Source of the DNA: Ruegeria_C sp040830705
Lineage (GTDB): Bacteria; Pseudomonadota; Alphaproteobacteria; Rhodobacterales; Rhodobacteraceae
Reading direction: 5' to 3'
Assembly: GCA_040830705.1 (NCBI GenBank)
Contig: JBFOME010000016.1
Span: 153,362-217,361, forward strand
DNA length: 64,000 nucleotides
In this document: positions 32,253-41,081 of the stretch, in pieces
Numbering within the stretch: the stretch's first letter is position 1
How the letters are laid out: each line of letters starts with the position of its first letter
Notes under the pieces: generated by a model
The model's input: only the letters and a program-made list of their open reading frames with translations
Told to the model about the DNA's origin: nothing
The model's database searches: none
Translations under genes and position numbers: made by a program

Positions 32253-33358
32253 TGACCCAGAACCAAACCACTCCGCTGTCTGAGCATCGCTTTCCTTGCG
32301 AGAACTGCGGGGCCGACTACCGGTTTGAACCCGCCAGCGGAACGCTGGTCTGCGGGCATTGCGGACATACCGAGCAGATCAGTGCGGGACCGTGGAAAGG
32401 CAGCAGCCTGCGCGAGTTGGATTTTGATACTGCAATCGCGCAAGCCCTGCCCGAGGCGGAAATCGAGGAAACCCGCGTCCTTTCCTGCCCCAACTGCGCC
32501 GCACAGGTGGAGTTCGACCCCGATACCCACGCTGCCGAATGCCCCTTCTGCGCCACCCCGGTTGTGACCGACACCGGTATCAACCGCCACATCAAGCCGC
32601 GCGGCGTTCTGCCCTTTGCGCTGGATGAGCGCAATGCGCAAAAAGCCATGTCGGATTGGTTGGGCGCGCTCTGGTTTGCGCCCGACGGGCTGAAAGAATA
32701 CGCTCGCAAAGGGCGCAAGATGCAGGGTGTCTACGTGCCCTACTGGACCTTCGACGCGGATACCAAGTCGCGCTATCGCGGCGAGCGCGGGATCGTCTAT
32801 TATGAGACCCGCACGGTCATGCGGGACGGAAAGCGGGTACAGCAACAGGTTCCGAAAGTGCGTTGGACACCGAAATCGGGCCGGGTCGCGCGGTTATTCG
32901 ATGATGTGCTTGTGCTGGCCTCACGCTCGCTGCCGAAGAAATACACCGACGCGCTGGAGCCATGGGACCTGCCTGCACTGGAGCCCTATCAACCAGAATA
33001 CCTGGCCGGGTTCCGGGCCGAGGCCTATACGGTCGAATTGAAGGAAGGTTACCGCGAGGCACGCGATCATATGGACCGGGTGATCGACCGCGACGTGCGT
33101 TTTGACATTGGCGGCGACCGGCAGCGTGTGCACGGGATCGAAACCTCGGTCTCGGACGTGACCTTCAAACATATTCTGCTGCCGGTCTGGCTTGCGGCCT
33201 ACAAATTCCGTGGCGAGACCTTCAGGTTCGTGGTGAATGGCAGGACTGGTCGGGTACAGGGTGAACGACCATGGTCAGTGATCAAGATCGCGATTGCGGT
33301 TGTTGTGGGTCTGCTGCTGGCGGCTGGCGTCGGCTATGTGGTGGCGACCAATCAATAG
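32252..33358 (+). CDS. Double zinc-ribbon single-pass membrane protein (YdjG-like)
   Basis: A 368-residue protein with two zinc ribbons at the N-terminus: CENCGADYRFEP...CGHCG (about residues 16-36) and CPNCAAQVEFDP...CPFC (about 75-95). A long mixed domain (about 110-340) with YVPYWTFDADTKSRYRGERG resembles the proteins often labelled TFIIB-type zinc finger. A single C-terminal membrane helix (IKIAIAVVVGLLLAAGVGYV, about 345-364) anchors it. Bacillus YdjG has the same plan: zinc ribbons plus a C-terminal membrane anchor, in the PspA operon. Start ATG at 32252, translationally coupled to the phosphatase-like gene. Confidence 0.85.
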   Translation: MTQNQTTPLSEHRFPCENCGADYRFEPASGTLVCGHCGHTEQISAGPWKGSSLRELDFDTAIAQALPEAEIEETRVLSCPNCAAQVEFDPDTHAAECPFCATPVVTDTGINRHIKPRGVLPFALDERNAQKAMSDWLGALWFAPDGLKEYARKGRKMQGVYVPYWTFDADTKSRYRGERGIVYYETRTVMRDGKRVQQQVPKVRWTPKSGRVARLFDDVLVLASRSLPKKYTDALEPWDLPALEPYQPEYLAGFRAEAYTVELKEGYREARDHMDRVIDRDVRFDIGGDRQRVHGIETSVSDVTFKHILLPVWLAAYKFRGETFRFVVNGRTGRVQGERPWSVIKIAIAVVVGLLLAAGVGYVVATNQ

Positions 33359-33374
33359 GCATAGGAAACGATGG

Positions 33375-34043
33375 ATGGATCTACAGGCATTTGACGCATT
33401 GATGGCAGGGCGGCATTCCTGCCGCGCCTTCGAACCCACCCAGATCCCCAAGGCAACCATCGACCAGATCCTTGCCACCGCCCGGCGCGCGCCAAGTTGG
33501 TGCAACGCCCAGCCCTGGCGGGTTGATCTGACAAGCGGCGCGGCGACCGACAGGTTTCGGGCCGCGCTGACGGACGAAGCACAGCGTGCTGCTCCCAAGC
33601 CCGACCTGCCCTTCCCAAGCTCTTATAGCGGGGTTTATCAGGAACGGCGGCGGGCCTGTGGCTGGGCGCTCTATGAGGCAGTCGGGGTCACCAAAGGTGA
33701 CCGCGCAGGATCTGCGCGCGAGATGATGCGGAACTTTGCCCTGTTTGACGCGCCCCATTGCGTCATTGTTTCAAGCCCGGTGGAGCTGGGCCCTTATGGC
33801 GCGATGGATTGCGGCGGCTTCGTCACCGCCTTTTGTCTGGCCGCGAAGGCGCTTGGCATGGCAACGATCCCGCAGGCAGCGGTGGCCAGCTATGCGCCAT
33901 TCCTGCATCGATATTTCGACATTCCGCAGGATTTTCTGGTGCTCTGCGCAATTTCGTTCGGCTATTCCGACCAGACCCATCCCGCCAACGGATTTCGGAC
34001 CGAGCGCGCCGCGCCGGATGCGTTCACCCGCTGGCACGAATAA
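33375..34043 (+). CDS. Nitroreductase-family flavoenzyme
   Basis: A 222-residue FMN-dependent nitroreductase-fold enzyme using NAD(P)H; the physiological substrate is unknown. FMN-contact segments are visible: AGRHSCRAFEPTQIPKATID (about 10-29; the Arg/Ser-Arg pair) and ATARRAPSWCNAQPWRVDL (about 35-53), which holds the Pro-Ser-x-x-Asn-x-Gln-Pro-Trp motif. The C-terminal SVELGPYGAMDCGGFVTAF-type helix and FGYSDQTHPANGFRTERAA complete it. AGGAAA precedes the ATG at 33375. It begins 16 bases after the zinc-ribbon gene and may be the last gene of that operon, though the functional link is uncertain. Confidence 0.85.
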   Translation: MDLQAFDALMAGRHSCRAFEPTQIPKATIDQILATARRAPSWCNAQPWRVDLTSGAATDRFRAALTDEAQRAAPKPDLPFPSSYSGVYQERRRACGWALYEAVGVTKGDRAGSAREMMRNFALFDAPHCVIVSSPVELGPYGAMDCGGFVTAFCLAAKALGMATIPQAAVASYAPFLHRYFDIPQDFLVLCAISFGYSDQTHPANGFRTERAAPDAFTRWHE

Positions 34044-34061
34044 CCGGGGGCTAAGGTCAAG

Positions 34062-34511
34062 ATGCGCGCATTGATCCAAAGGGTGACTCGGGCCAGCGTC
34101 ACAGTAGAGGATGAGATTGTCGGCCAGATTGAGGCCGGTCTGCTGATCCTGATCTGTGCGATGCAGGGCGATGATGAGGCGGCAGCGACGCAGCTTGCCG
34201 CGCGGATCGCCAAGCTGCGGATCTTTCGGGATGCAGACGGCAAGATGAACCGTTCGATACTCGACACGGGCGGCGCGGCGCTGGTTGTCAGCCAGTTCAC
34301 ACTGGCCGCAGATACCCGACGCGGCAACAGGCCGGGCTTTTCCGAAGCGGCACCGCCAGATACCGGTCGGCACCTCTATGAATTCTTTGCGGATCAGCTT
34401 CAGGCACTGGGCATCCCGGTTGAACGAGGGGTCTTTGGCGCGGATATGGCGGTCGACCTGACCAATAGCGGACCGGTCACGATATGGATGGACAGTTCGG
34501 ACCGGCGTTAA
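34062..34511 (+). CDS. dtd: D-aminoacyl-tRNA deacylase
   Basis: Cleaves D-amino acids (and glycine from tRNA-Ala) from mischarged tRNAs, cytosolic homodimer, 149 residues. The diagnostic motifs are present: MRALIQRVTRASVTVEDEIV at the start, VVSQFTLAADTRRGNRPGF (about 78-96, SQFTL loop) and the cross-subunit Gly-cisPro motif NSGPVTIWM near the end. It starts 18 bases after the nitroreductase stop, so it could share that transcript, but dtd is an independent housekeeping function. About 355 bases without a gene follow. Confidence 0.95.
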   Translation: MRALIQRVTRASVTVEDEIVGQIEAGLLILICAMQGDDEAAATQLAARIAKLRIFRDADGKMNRSILDTGGAALVVSQFTLAADTRRGNRPGFSEAAPPDTGRHLYEFFADQLQALGIPVERGVFGADMAVDLTNSGPVTIWMDSSDRR

Positions 34512-34866
34512 TCCCCAACAGGCCGCACAAAGCGTCTGGAATCACGCCATGTCTCAGCGCGGAAAGCAGGTCTCAGGATGAGGTCGGAAACGCGCAACGG
34601 GTTGGTTCAATCTGCTTTGGGACACGAAAAGCAAACGCTTCACTTCGCTCTGCGGCGCGCCGGCTGACCCTTCGATTCAAGCATGGAAACGACCAATCGG
34701 GTATGCAGAGCGACATCACACTGCAAACTGAGCGCTGAGCAAGATTGTCCTACTGCCAGATCGTCGGACATTAAGCCTTGCCGGACCGGGCGAAATACGC
34801 AAACCTTGATCCGTCAATCAACAAAAACGCGCGCGAAGCGCGCAGCTCATCAACCGGGAGATCTCG
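34512..34866. other. Leader region of the peptide ABC operon
   Basis: This 355-base stretch has no convincing gene. Just before the ABC binding-protein gene, GCGCGC-GAA-GCGCGC (34828-34842) forms a tight hairpin, followed by GGGAG as ribosome site for the ATG at 34867. No T-run follows, so the hairpin would be read within the leader and might affect translation or mRNA stability. The promoter was not placed. Confidence 0.4.
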
Positions 34867-36459
34867 ATGAACGACCAACTTGACTATATGTCCGGCCGCG
34901 TGACGGCTGGGAGAATGACACGCCGTGAGTTCATGGGCAAAGCGGCGGCGCTAGGTGTGTCTGCAGCGGTTGCCAGCACCATGTTCGCCAAGGCCGCCAA
35001 GGCCGCCGATCCGGTCAAGGGCGGCACCTTCCGTATGGGCGTTCAGGGCGGTGAAAGCACGAACACACAAGATCCGGCGCTCTATGCTTCCGATGTACCC
35101 ATTGCGGGCGGTTTCCACTGGGGCGAGACACTGGTCGAAGTTGATAACAAAGGCCAGCTGAACGGTCTGGTCGCAGAAAGCTGGGAAGGCTCGGACGACG
35201 CCAAGACATGGCGCTTTAAGATCCGTCAGGGTATCGAGTTCTCGAACGGCAAGACCGTGACCGCCGAGGATGTCAAACGCACCATCGAGCGTCATACCAA
35301 CGAGGATTCGAAATCGGGCGCTCTGGGCATTGTGCAGGGCATCGAGTCGATGAAGGTCGACGGCGATGTTATTGAGTTGTCGCTGGAATCCGGCAATGCC
35401 GACATGCCCTACCTGATCGCGGATTATCACCTGATCGTCCAACCCGACGGCGGGTTTGACAATCCAAACGCCGCCATTGGCACCGGTGCTTATGTTCTGG
35501 AATCCGATGAGCCGGGTGTGCGGATGCAGTTCGTACGCAACCCGAACTACTGGGCGCTGGACAAGTTTGCGCATTACGATGAATCCGAGATTCTGGTTCT
35601 GAACGACGCCACTGCGCGGACCGCTGCGCTGCAATCGGGTCAGGTGGACGCGATCAGCCGGGTCGAACCGAAGATCGCCCAATTGCTGGCGCGCGCACCA
35701 AATGTGAACGTCAACAACGTCTCGGGCCGTGGCCACTATGTGTTCATCGCCCATGTGGATACGGCGCCGTTTGACAGCAACGAGCTGCGGCTGGCGCTGA
35801 AATACGCCATTAACCGTCAGGAACTGGTCGACAAGATCCTGCGTGGCTATGGCGGTCTGGGCAATGACATCCCGATCAACGCAGCCTATCCGCTGTTCGA
35901 CGAAACTATCCCGCAGCGCGCTCATGATCTGGAAAAGGCCAAAGAGCACTACGCCAAGTCCGGCCATGATGGCTCGCCCATCATTCTGCGCACAGCCGAT
36001 GGCGCCTTCCCGGGTGCGGTGGACGCGGCGGCCCTGTTCCAGCAATCGGCGCAAGCCGCCGGTATTCCGCTGGAGATCAAGCGCGAGCCCAATGATGGCT
36101 ACTGGTCTGAAGTGTGGAATGTGCAGCCCTTCTGTGCCTCTTATTGGTCGGGCCGTCCGGTGCAGGATCAGATGTACACCACCGCATATCTGTCGACTGC
36201 TGACTGGAACGACACCCGCTGGAAACGCCCTGAGTTCGACGAGATGATGATCAGTGCGCGGGCTGAAACGGACGAGGCCAAACGCAAAGAGATCTACTCC
36301 AAGATGGGTCGTCTGCTGAACGAAGAAGGCGGTCTGATCTGCCCGATGTTCAATGACTTCATCGACGCGGTCTCGACATCGGTGCAGGGCTACGAAGGCG
36401 ACCCGAATGGCGAGCTGATGTACTGGAAGGCCCCCAAGAAGACCTGGAAAACGGCCTAA
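34867..36459 (+). CDS. Peptide/opine-type ABC substrate-binding protein
   Basis: A 530-residue periplasmic binding protein (SBP_bac_5) of a dipeptide/oligopeptide-type importer. A Tat-type signal is at the start: TRREFMGKAAALGVSAAVAS (about 19-38) with twin Arg. The mature part has the family patterns GETLVEVDNKGQLNGLVAES, KTWRFKIRQGIEFSNGKTVT and the C-terminal segment ALFQQSAQAAGIPLEIKREP. The Tat signal suggests folding before export. Ligands of this family also include opines, nickel and modified peptides, so the substrate is not fixed. First gene of a four-gene importer operon. Confidence 0.9.
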   Translation: MNDQLDYMSGRVTAGRMTRREFMGKAAALGVSAAVASTMFAKAAKAADPVKGGTFRMGVQGGESTNTQDPALYASDVPIAGGFHWGETLVEVDNKGQLNGLVAESWEGSDDAKTWRFKIRQGIEFSNGKTVTAEDVKRTIERHTNEDSKSGALGIVQGIESMKVDGDVIELSLESGNADMPYLIADYHLIVQPDGGFDNPNAAIGTGAYVLESDEPGVRMQFVRNPNYWALDKFAHYDESEILVLNDATARTAALQSGQVDAISRVEPKIAQLLARAPNVNVNNVSGRGHYVFIAHVDTAPFDSNELRLALKYAINRQELVDKILRGYGGLGNDIPINAAYPLFDETIPQRAHDLEKAKEHYAKSGHDGSPIILRTADGAFPGAVDAAALFQQSAQAAGIPLEIKREPNDGYWSEVWNVQPFCASYWSGRPVQDQMYTTAYLSTADWNDTRWKRPEFDEMMISARAETDEAKRKEIYSKMGRLLNEEGGLICPMFNDFIDAVSTSVQGYEGDPNGELMYWKAPKKTWKTA

Positions 36460-36471
36460 GGTCCGGACGGT

Positions 36472-37428
36472 ATGCATCCCGTAGTGAAACTGGTTGCTCA
36501 GCGCCTTGTGCTGAGCACCCTTCTCCTCCTCGCCGCGTCGGTTCTGATCTTTGCAGGTACTACGATCCTGCCGGGCGACGTGGCCCAATCCATTCTCGGA
36601 CAATCCGCCACTCCTGAATCCCTCGCCAACCTGCGCGAGGAGCTGGGAATGAACGAGCCCGCAGTCACCCGCTACTTCAACTGGCTTTTTGCAGCCTTGC
36701 AGGGTGACCTTGGCACAGCGCTGACGAACGGGCGCGACATTGCCGAAAGCGTCGGCCAGCGGTTGTCGAACACGCTTTTCCTTGCCTTCTGGGCTGCCAT
36801 CATCTCGGTGCCGCTGGCAATCCTACTCGGCCTGATCGCCGTGCGTTACAAGGATCGCTGGCCGGACAAGCTGATCTCGGCCGTGACGCTGGCCTCGATC
36901 TCGATCCCAGAATTCCTGATTGGCTACCTGCTGATGTATTTCATTGCGGTAAAACTGGGCTGGTTCCCGTCGGTCGCAATGATCAATGACGACATGAGCC
37001 TGGGGCAAAAGCTGCAATCCATCGCCCTGCCGGTGATCGTGCTAACGCTTGTTGTGCTTGCGCATATGATGCGCATGACACGAGCCGCGATCCTGAACGT
37101 GATGCAGTCGGCCTATGTCGAAACCGCCGAGTTGAAAGGCCTGAGCGGGTTTCAAGTCATCTACCGCCACGCCTTTCCGAACGCCATCGCGCCGATCGTG
37201 AATGTGGTGATGATCAACCTCGCCTACCTAGTCGTCGGCGTCGTGGTGATCGAGGTGGTCTTTGTCTACCCCGGCATGGGACAATATTTGGTGGATCACG
37301 TATCGAAACGTGACGTGCCCGTCGTACAGGCCTGCGGGCTGATCTTTGCGGCGGTCTATATCGTCCTGAACATGATCGCCGACATCGTCTCGATCCTGGC
37401 GAACCCGAGACTGAGGCACCCGAAATGA
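36472..37428 (+). CDS. Peptide ABC transporter permease, DppB type
   Basis: A 318-residue inner-membrane permease with six helices. The N-terminal helix is LVLSTLLLLAASVLIFAGTT. The EAA loop contacting the ATPase is VMQSAYVETAELKGLSGFQV then IYRHAFPNAIAPIVNVVMIN (about 210-250), with the conserved ...A---G... spacing. The first permease of the operon, 12 bases after the binding-protein stop; the next permease overlaps it by four bases (ATGA). Confidence 0.92.
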   Translation: MHPVVKLVAQRLVLSTLLLLAASVLIFAGTTILPGDVAQSILGQSATPESLANLREELGMNEPAVTRYFNWLFAALQGDLGTALTNGRDIAESVGQRLSNTLFLAFWAAIISVPLAILLGLIAVRYKDRWPDKLISAVTLASISIPEFLIGYLLMYFIAVKLGWFPSVAMINDDMSLGQKLQSIALPVIVLTLVVLAHMMRMTRAAILNVMQSAYVETAELKGLSGFQVIYRHAFPNAIAPIVNVVMINLAYLVVGVVVIEVVFVYPGMGQYLVDHVSKRDVPVVQACGLIFAAVYIVLNMIADIVSILANPRLRHPK

Positions 37429-38282
37429 AGAACATCCCAATCTCTGCAATGATCGGGCTGTTCCTCACGGCCCTCTACTTTCTCATGGCGCTGTTCGCGC
37501 CGCTCATCGCGCCCTACGGCATGGCCGAAGTGGTCGGCGATGTCTGGGAACCCTCCAAGATCGAGATCATGCTTGGGATCGCGCCCGCAGGTTTCACCGA
37601 GTCGAATTTCTGGCTGGGCACCGACAATATCGGCCGCGATCTGCTCAGCCGCATGATCTATGGCGGGCGCACCACGATCTTCATCGCCACCGCCGCCACG
37701 ATCCTCAGTTTCGTGACCGGGTCGGTCCTGGCCTTCTTCGCCGCCGTGATGGGCGGCTGGGTGGATCAGGTTCTGTCGCGCTTCGTCGATCTGATCATGT
37801 CGATCCCGACGCTGATCTTTGCGCTGGTGGTGCTGTCGGTGATGCCTGTGACCATCCCGATCCTGATCCTGGTCATGGGTCTGCTCGATTCGACCCGCGT
37901 CTACCGTCTGGCGAGGGCTGTGGCCGTCGATATCTCGGTCATGGATTATGTCGAGGCGGCACGTCTGCGCGGCGAAAAGATCGGCTGGATCATCTTCCGC
38001 GAGATCCTGCCCAACGCGCTCAGCCCACTGATCGCCGAGATGGGTCTGCGCTTCATCTTTGCCGTTCTCTTCGTCTCGACGCTCTCGTTCCTCGGCCTTG
38101 GCGTGCAACCGCCCGAAGCGGATTGGGGCGGTATCGTGAAGGAGAACAAGGAAGGCATCGTCTATGGAATTCCCGCCGCCCTGCTACCGGCTGTCGCCAT
38201 CGCCACACTGGCGATCTCGGTGAACCTGGTGGCCGACTGGGTGCTCAATCGCACCACATCGCTGAAAGGAGGCCGGGGATGA
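37425..38282 (+). CDS. Peptide ABC transporter permease, DppC type
   Basis: A 285-residue permease, the DppC/OppC partner. It has the N-terminal helix of the OppC_N type (ISAMIGLFLTALYFLMALFA), then the exported-loop motif FWLGTDNIGRDLLSRMIYGG typical of this subfamily, and the EAA loop VMDYVEAARLRGEKIGWIIF (about 172-191) that docks on the ATPase. Both ends overlap neighbouring genes by four bases, so translational coupling across the operon is likely. Confidence 0.92.
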   Translation: MKNIPISAMIGLFLTALYFLMALFAPLIAPYGMAEVVGDVWEPSKIEIMLGIAPAGFTESNFWLGTDNIGRDLLSRMIYGGRTTIFIATAATILSFVTGSVLAFFAAVMGGWVDQVLSRFVDLIMSIPTLIFALVVLSVMPVTIPILILVMGLLDSTRVYRLARAVAVDISVMDYVEAARLRGEKIGWIIFREILPNALSPLIAEMGLRFIFAVLFVSTLSFLGLGVQPPEADWGGIVKENKEGIVYGIPAALLPAVAIATLAISVNLVADWVLNRTTSLKGGRG

Positions 38283-39916
38283 GCGATACACTTCTCAAAG
38301 TCCGCAACCTGAAAATTGGCGCAACCGTCTATCCGCCGGGCGAAAAGCCCCATGACATCGAGATCGTGCACGGGGTCAGTTTCGACCTCGAACGCGGCAA
38401 GGTGCTGGGGCTGATCGGGGAATCCGGGGCCGGAAAATCAACCATCGGGCTTGCCTCGATGGCTTATGGCCGCGGTGGTGTGAAGATCACCGGCGGCGAG
38501 GTCTGGGTGAACGGGCGCGACATTCTGAAGTCACCGCTCAGGGACATCCGCAATCTTCGCGGGGCGGAGGTGACCTATGTGTCGCAATCCGCCGCAGCCT
38601 CCTTCAACCCGGCCAAGAAGATCATGGATCAGGTGGTCGAGGCGGCGGTCGAACAGAAGAAGTTCAGCCGTAAGGAAGCCGAAGAACGGGCGCGCACGCT
38701 GTTTTCCAAGCTGGGCCTGCCCGATCCGAACAATATCGGTGACCGGTATCCGCATCAGGTCTCGGGTGGCCAGCTGCAGCGCTGTATGACGGCGCTGGCG
38801 CTCTGCCCCGAACCCGACCTTGTGGTCTTTGACGAGCCCACCACGGCACTGGATGTGACCACGCAGATCGACGTGCTGATGGCGATCAAGGAGGCCATCC
38901 GCGACACCGGTGTCGCCGCGCTCTACATCACGCATGACCTCGCGGTTGTGGCGCAGGTGAGCGACGACATCATGGTGCTGCGAATGGGCGATATGGTCGA
39001 ATACGGCGACACCGACCAGATCATCAACGCACCCAAGGAAGAATACACCAAGGCGCTAGTCTCGGTGCGGTCCATCGAACACGAAGAAAAGAAACCCACG
39101 CCGGAACCGGTGTTGAGCGTCCAGAACATCACGGCGCGCTACAAGGGTCTGAATTTCGACGTGCTCAAGAACGTGACCGTCGATCTGCATCCGGGCCAGA
39201 CGCTGGCGGTTGTGGGCGAATCCGGGTCGGGCAAATCGACGCTTGCGCGGGTCATCACTGGCCTTCTGCCGCCCAGCGACGGGCAGATCGATTTTGCCGG
39301 GCGAACGCTCTCGCGCGATCTGGCCGGGCGCACCCGCGAGGATTTGCGCGAGTTGCAGATGATCTACCAGATGGCGGACGTGGCCATGAACCCGCGCCAG
39401 ACGGTGGGCACGATCATCGGGCGCCCGCTGGAGTTCTACTTCAACATCCGCGGCTCGGAGAAACGCAAGCGGATCATTGAGTTGCTGGACGAAATTGAAC
39501 TGGGCGAAAAGTTCATAGACCGCTATCCTGCCGAACTGTCTGGCGGTCAGAAACAGAGGGTCTGCATCGCTCGCTCGCTGGCGGCCAAGCCCAAGATGAT
39601 CATCTGCGACGAGGTCACCTCGGCGCTTGATCCGCTTGTGGCCGATGGCATCCTGAAACTGCTGCTGGATCTGCAGAAGATCGAGGATGTGGCCTATCTG
39701 TTCATCACCCACGACCTTGCCACGGTGCGTGCCATCAGCGACTCGATCGCTGTGATGTATCAGGGCAAGGTGCAGCGCTATGGCTCGAAATCAGAGGTGC
39801 TCAGCCCACCCTTCGACGATTATACCGACCTGCTGCTCAGCTCCGTGCCCGAGATGAAATTGGGTTGGCTGGAAGATGTGGTCGCGCACCGCAAGATGGA
39901 AAGCGCAGGCAACTAG
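38279..39916 (+). CDS. Fused double ATPase of the peptide ABC transporter
   Basis: A 545-residue protein with two ABC ATPase modules, equal to DppD plus DppF joined. Module 1: Walker A GESGAGKST (about 49-57), signature VSGGQLQR, Walker B LVVFDEPTTALD. Module 2: Walker A GESGSGKST (about 316-324), signature LSGGQKQR, Walker B MIICDEVTSALD. The loops needed for ATP use appear complete in both, so both sites may be active. ATG at 38279 overlaps the permease stop (ATGA); a longer frame upstream lacks homology. A terminator follows 20 bases downstream, closing the operon. Confidence 0.93.
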   Translation: MSDTLLKVRNLKIGATVYPPGEKPHDIEIVHGVSFDLERGKVLGLIGESGAGKSTIGLASMAYGRGGVKITGGEVWVNGRDILKSPLRDIRNLRGAEVTYVSQSAAASFNPAKKIMDQVVEAAVEQKKFSRKEAEERARTLFSKLGLPDPNNIGDRYPHQVSGGQLQRCMTALALCPEPDLVVFDEPTTALDVTTQIDVLMAIKEAIRDTGVAALYITHDLAVVAQVSDDIMVLRMGDMVEYGDTDQIINAPKEEYTKALVSVRSIEHEEKKPTPEPVLSVQNITARYKGLNFDVLKNVTVDLHPGQTLAVVGESGSGKSTLARVITGLLPPSDGQIDFAGRTLSRDLAGRTREDLRELQMIYQMADVAMNPRQTVGTIIGRPLEFYFNIRGSEKRKRIIELLDEIELGEKFIDRYPAELSGGQKQRVCIARSLAAKPKMIICDEVTSALDPLVADGILKLLLDLQKIEDVAYLFITHDLATVRAISDSIAVMYQGKVQRYGSKSEVLSPPFDDYTDLLLSSVPEMKLGWLEDVVAHRKMESAGN

Positions 39917-39935
39917 GCGCACTCTGGATACAGAG

Positions 39936-39968
39936 AAACGGCGGGCCCAGAGCCCGCCGTTTCTTTTT
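39936..39968 (+). terminator. Rho-independent terminator of the ABC operon
   Basis: ACGGCGGGC (39938-39946) pairs with GCCCGCCGT (39952-39960) around CCAGA and is followed by TTCTTTTT. It lies about 20 bases after the ATPase stop. Confidence 0.9.
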
Positions 39969-40044
39969 GCGCCTCCCAACGCGGCAACCTCTGCTAGAGT
40001 TCCTCTTGGTAGATCAATGCAGGCGTACACGGGAGATTGCGACG

Positions 40045-41070
40045 ATGGATGAACCGACCCCCGAACGCATCATGAGCGTTGCATCAGGTTATGGCGTGTC
40101 GAAGGCGCTGCTGACAGCAACCAGTCTGGGCCTTTTCGGGCGATTGGCAAAAGGGGCCATGAGTCTGGAGGACATCATCGCTGAGTACGGCTTGCGGCAA
40201 CGTCCGGCGATGGATGTTCTGGATTTGCTGGTTTCCGTTGGATTGCTGGACCGGAAAGGCGATGGTCAAGGCGCCCTCTACCAGAACACGCCCGAGACTG
40301 CTGAATTTCTGGACCCCGCGAAGCCACGCTATGTCGGCGGTATCATCGAGCTGTGGGAGAACCGGAACTTTGGTTTCTGGGCCGGGTTGACCAACGCCTG
40401 CCAAACAGGTGAGCCGCAAAGTGAGAGCGGAAAGACCGGCGAAGGTTTCTTCGAAAGCCTCTACGCGGACCCTGCGCGGCTAGAGGCGTTTATGGACGCG
40501 ATGACCGGGTCGTCGCGCTTTTTGTTCGAACGCCTTTCAACACGCTTTCCCTTCGATCGCTACAAGACTGTTGCCGATGTCGGCGGGGCCGATGGGCTGC
40601 TGTCCCGCCTTCTGGCCGCCTCACATAATCATTTGAGCCTTGTGACTCTGGATCTACCCGCTGTCACCGCAATCGCACAAAAGCGCATTGAAGAGGAGGG
40701 CCTGAGCGACCGTATCAGCGCAGTATCCGGCGACTTCTTTACCGATCCGCTGCCCAAGGCCGACATCATCACGATGGGGATGATCCTGCATGATTGGGAT
40801 CTGGAAAAGAAGAAGCTGCTGGTTCGGAAAGCTTATGAAGCGCTCGAACCCAGCGGTGCCTTGATGGTGATCGAATCCCTGATCGATGACGCACGGCGCG
40901 AGAACACTTTCGGCCTGTTCCTGTCGCTGAACATGCTGATCGAGTTCGGCGACCGCGCCTTTGATTACACGGCGTCCGAGTTCATCGAATGGGGGCGTGA
41001 GGCAGGGTTCCGTCGCTTCGAGGTGATCCCTCTTACAAGCCAATCCAGCGCAGCGGTCGCCTATAAGTGA
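40045..41070 (+). CDS. SAM-dependent O-methyltransferase (ASMT-like)
   Basis: A 341-residue methyltransferase of the plant-like O-methyltransferase group (COMT/ASMT/HIOMT). An N-terminal dimerisation/winged-helix domain (about 1-100) is followed by a Rossmann-like SAM-binding domain. The SAM motif is KTVADVGGADGLLSRLLAAS (about 173-192), then LVTLDLPAVTAIAQKR, the acidic loop VSGDFFTDPLPKADIITMGM and ILHDWDLEKKKLLVRKAYEA, where the HDWD His-Asp pair is the catalytic base region. Substrate unknown; hydroxylated aromatics are common for this group. GGGAGA precedes the ATG at 40045. Independent of the upstream operon because a terminator lies between. Confidence 0.88.
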   Translation: MDEPTPERIMSVASGYGVSKALLTATSLGLFGRLAKGAMSLEDIIAEYGLRQRPAMDVLDLLVSVGLLDRKGDGQGALYQNTPETAEFLDPAKPRYVGGIIELWENRNFGFWAGLTNACQTGEPQSESGKTGEGFFESLYADPARLEAFMDAMTGSSRFLFERLSTRFPFDRYKTVADVGGADGLLSRLLAASHNHLSLVTLDLPAVTAIAQKRIEEEGLSDRISAVSGDFFTDPLPKADIITMGMILHDWDLEKKKLLVRKAYEALEPSGALMVIESLIDDARRENTFGLFLSLNMLIEFGDRAFDYTASEFIEWGREAGFRRFEVIPLTSQSSAAVAYK

Positions 41071-41081
41071 CACCCTGACCG

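Noticed and set aside
34867..39916. Assigning the importer to a named substrate such as dipeptide, nickel or opine
   Set aside because: The family patterns do not discriminate; only a general peptide/opine label is supported.
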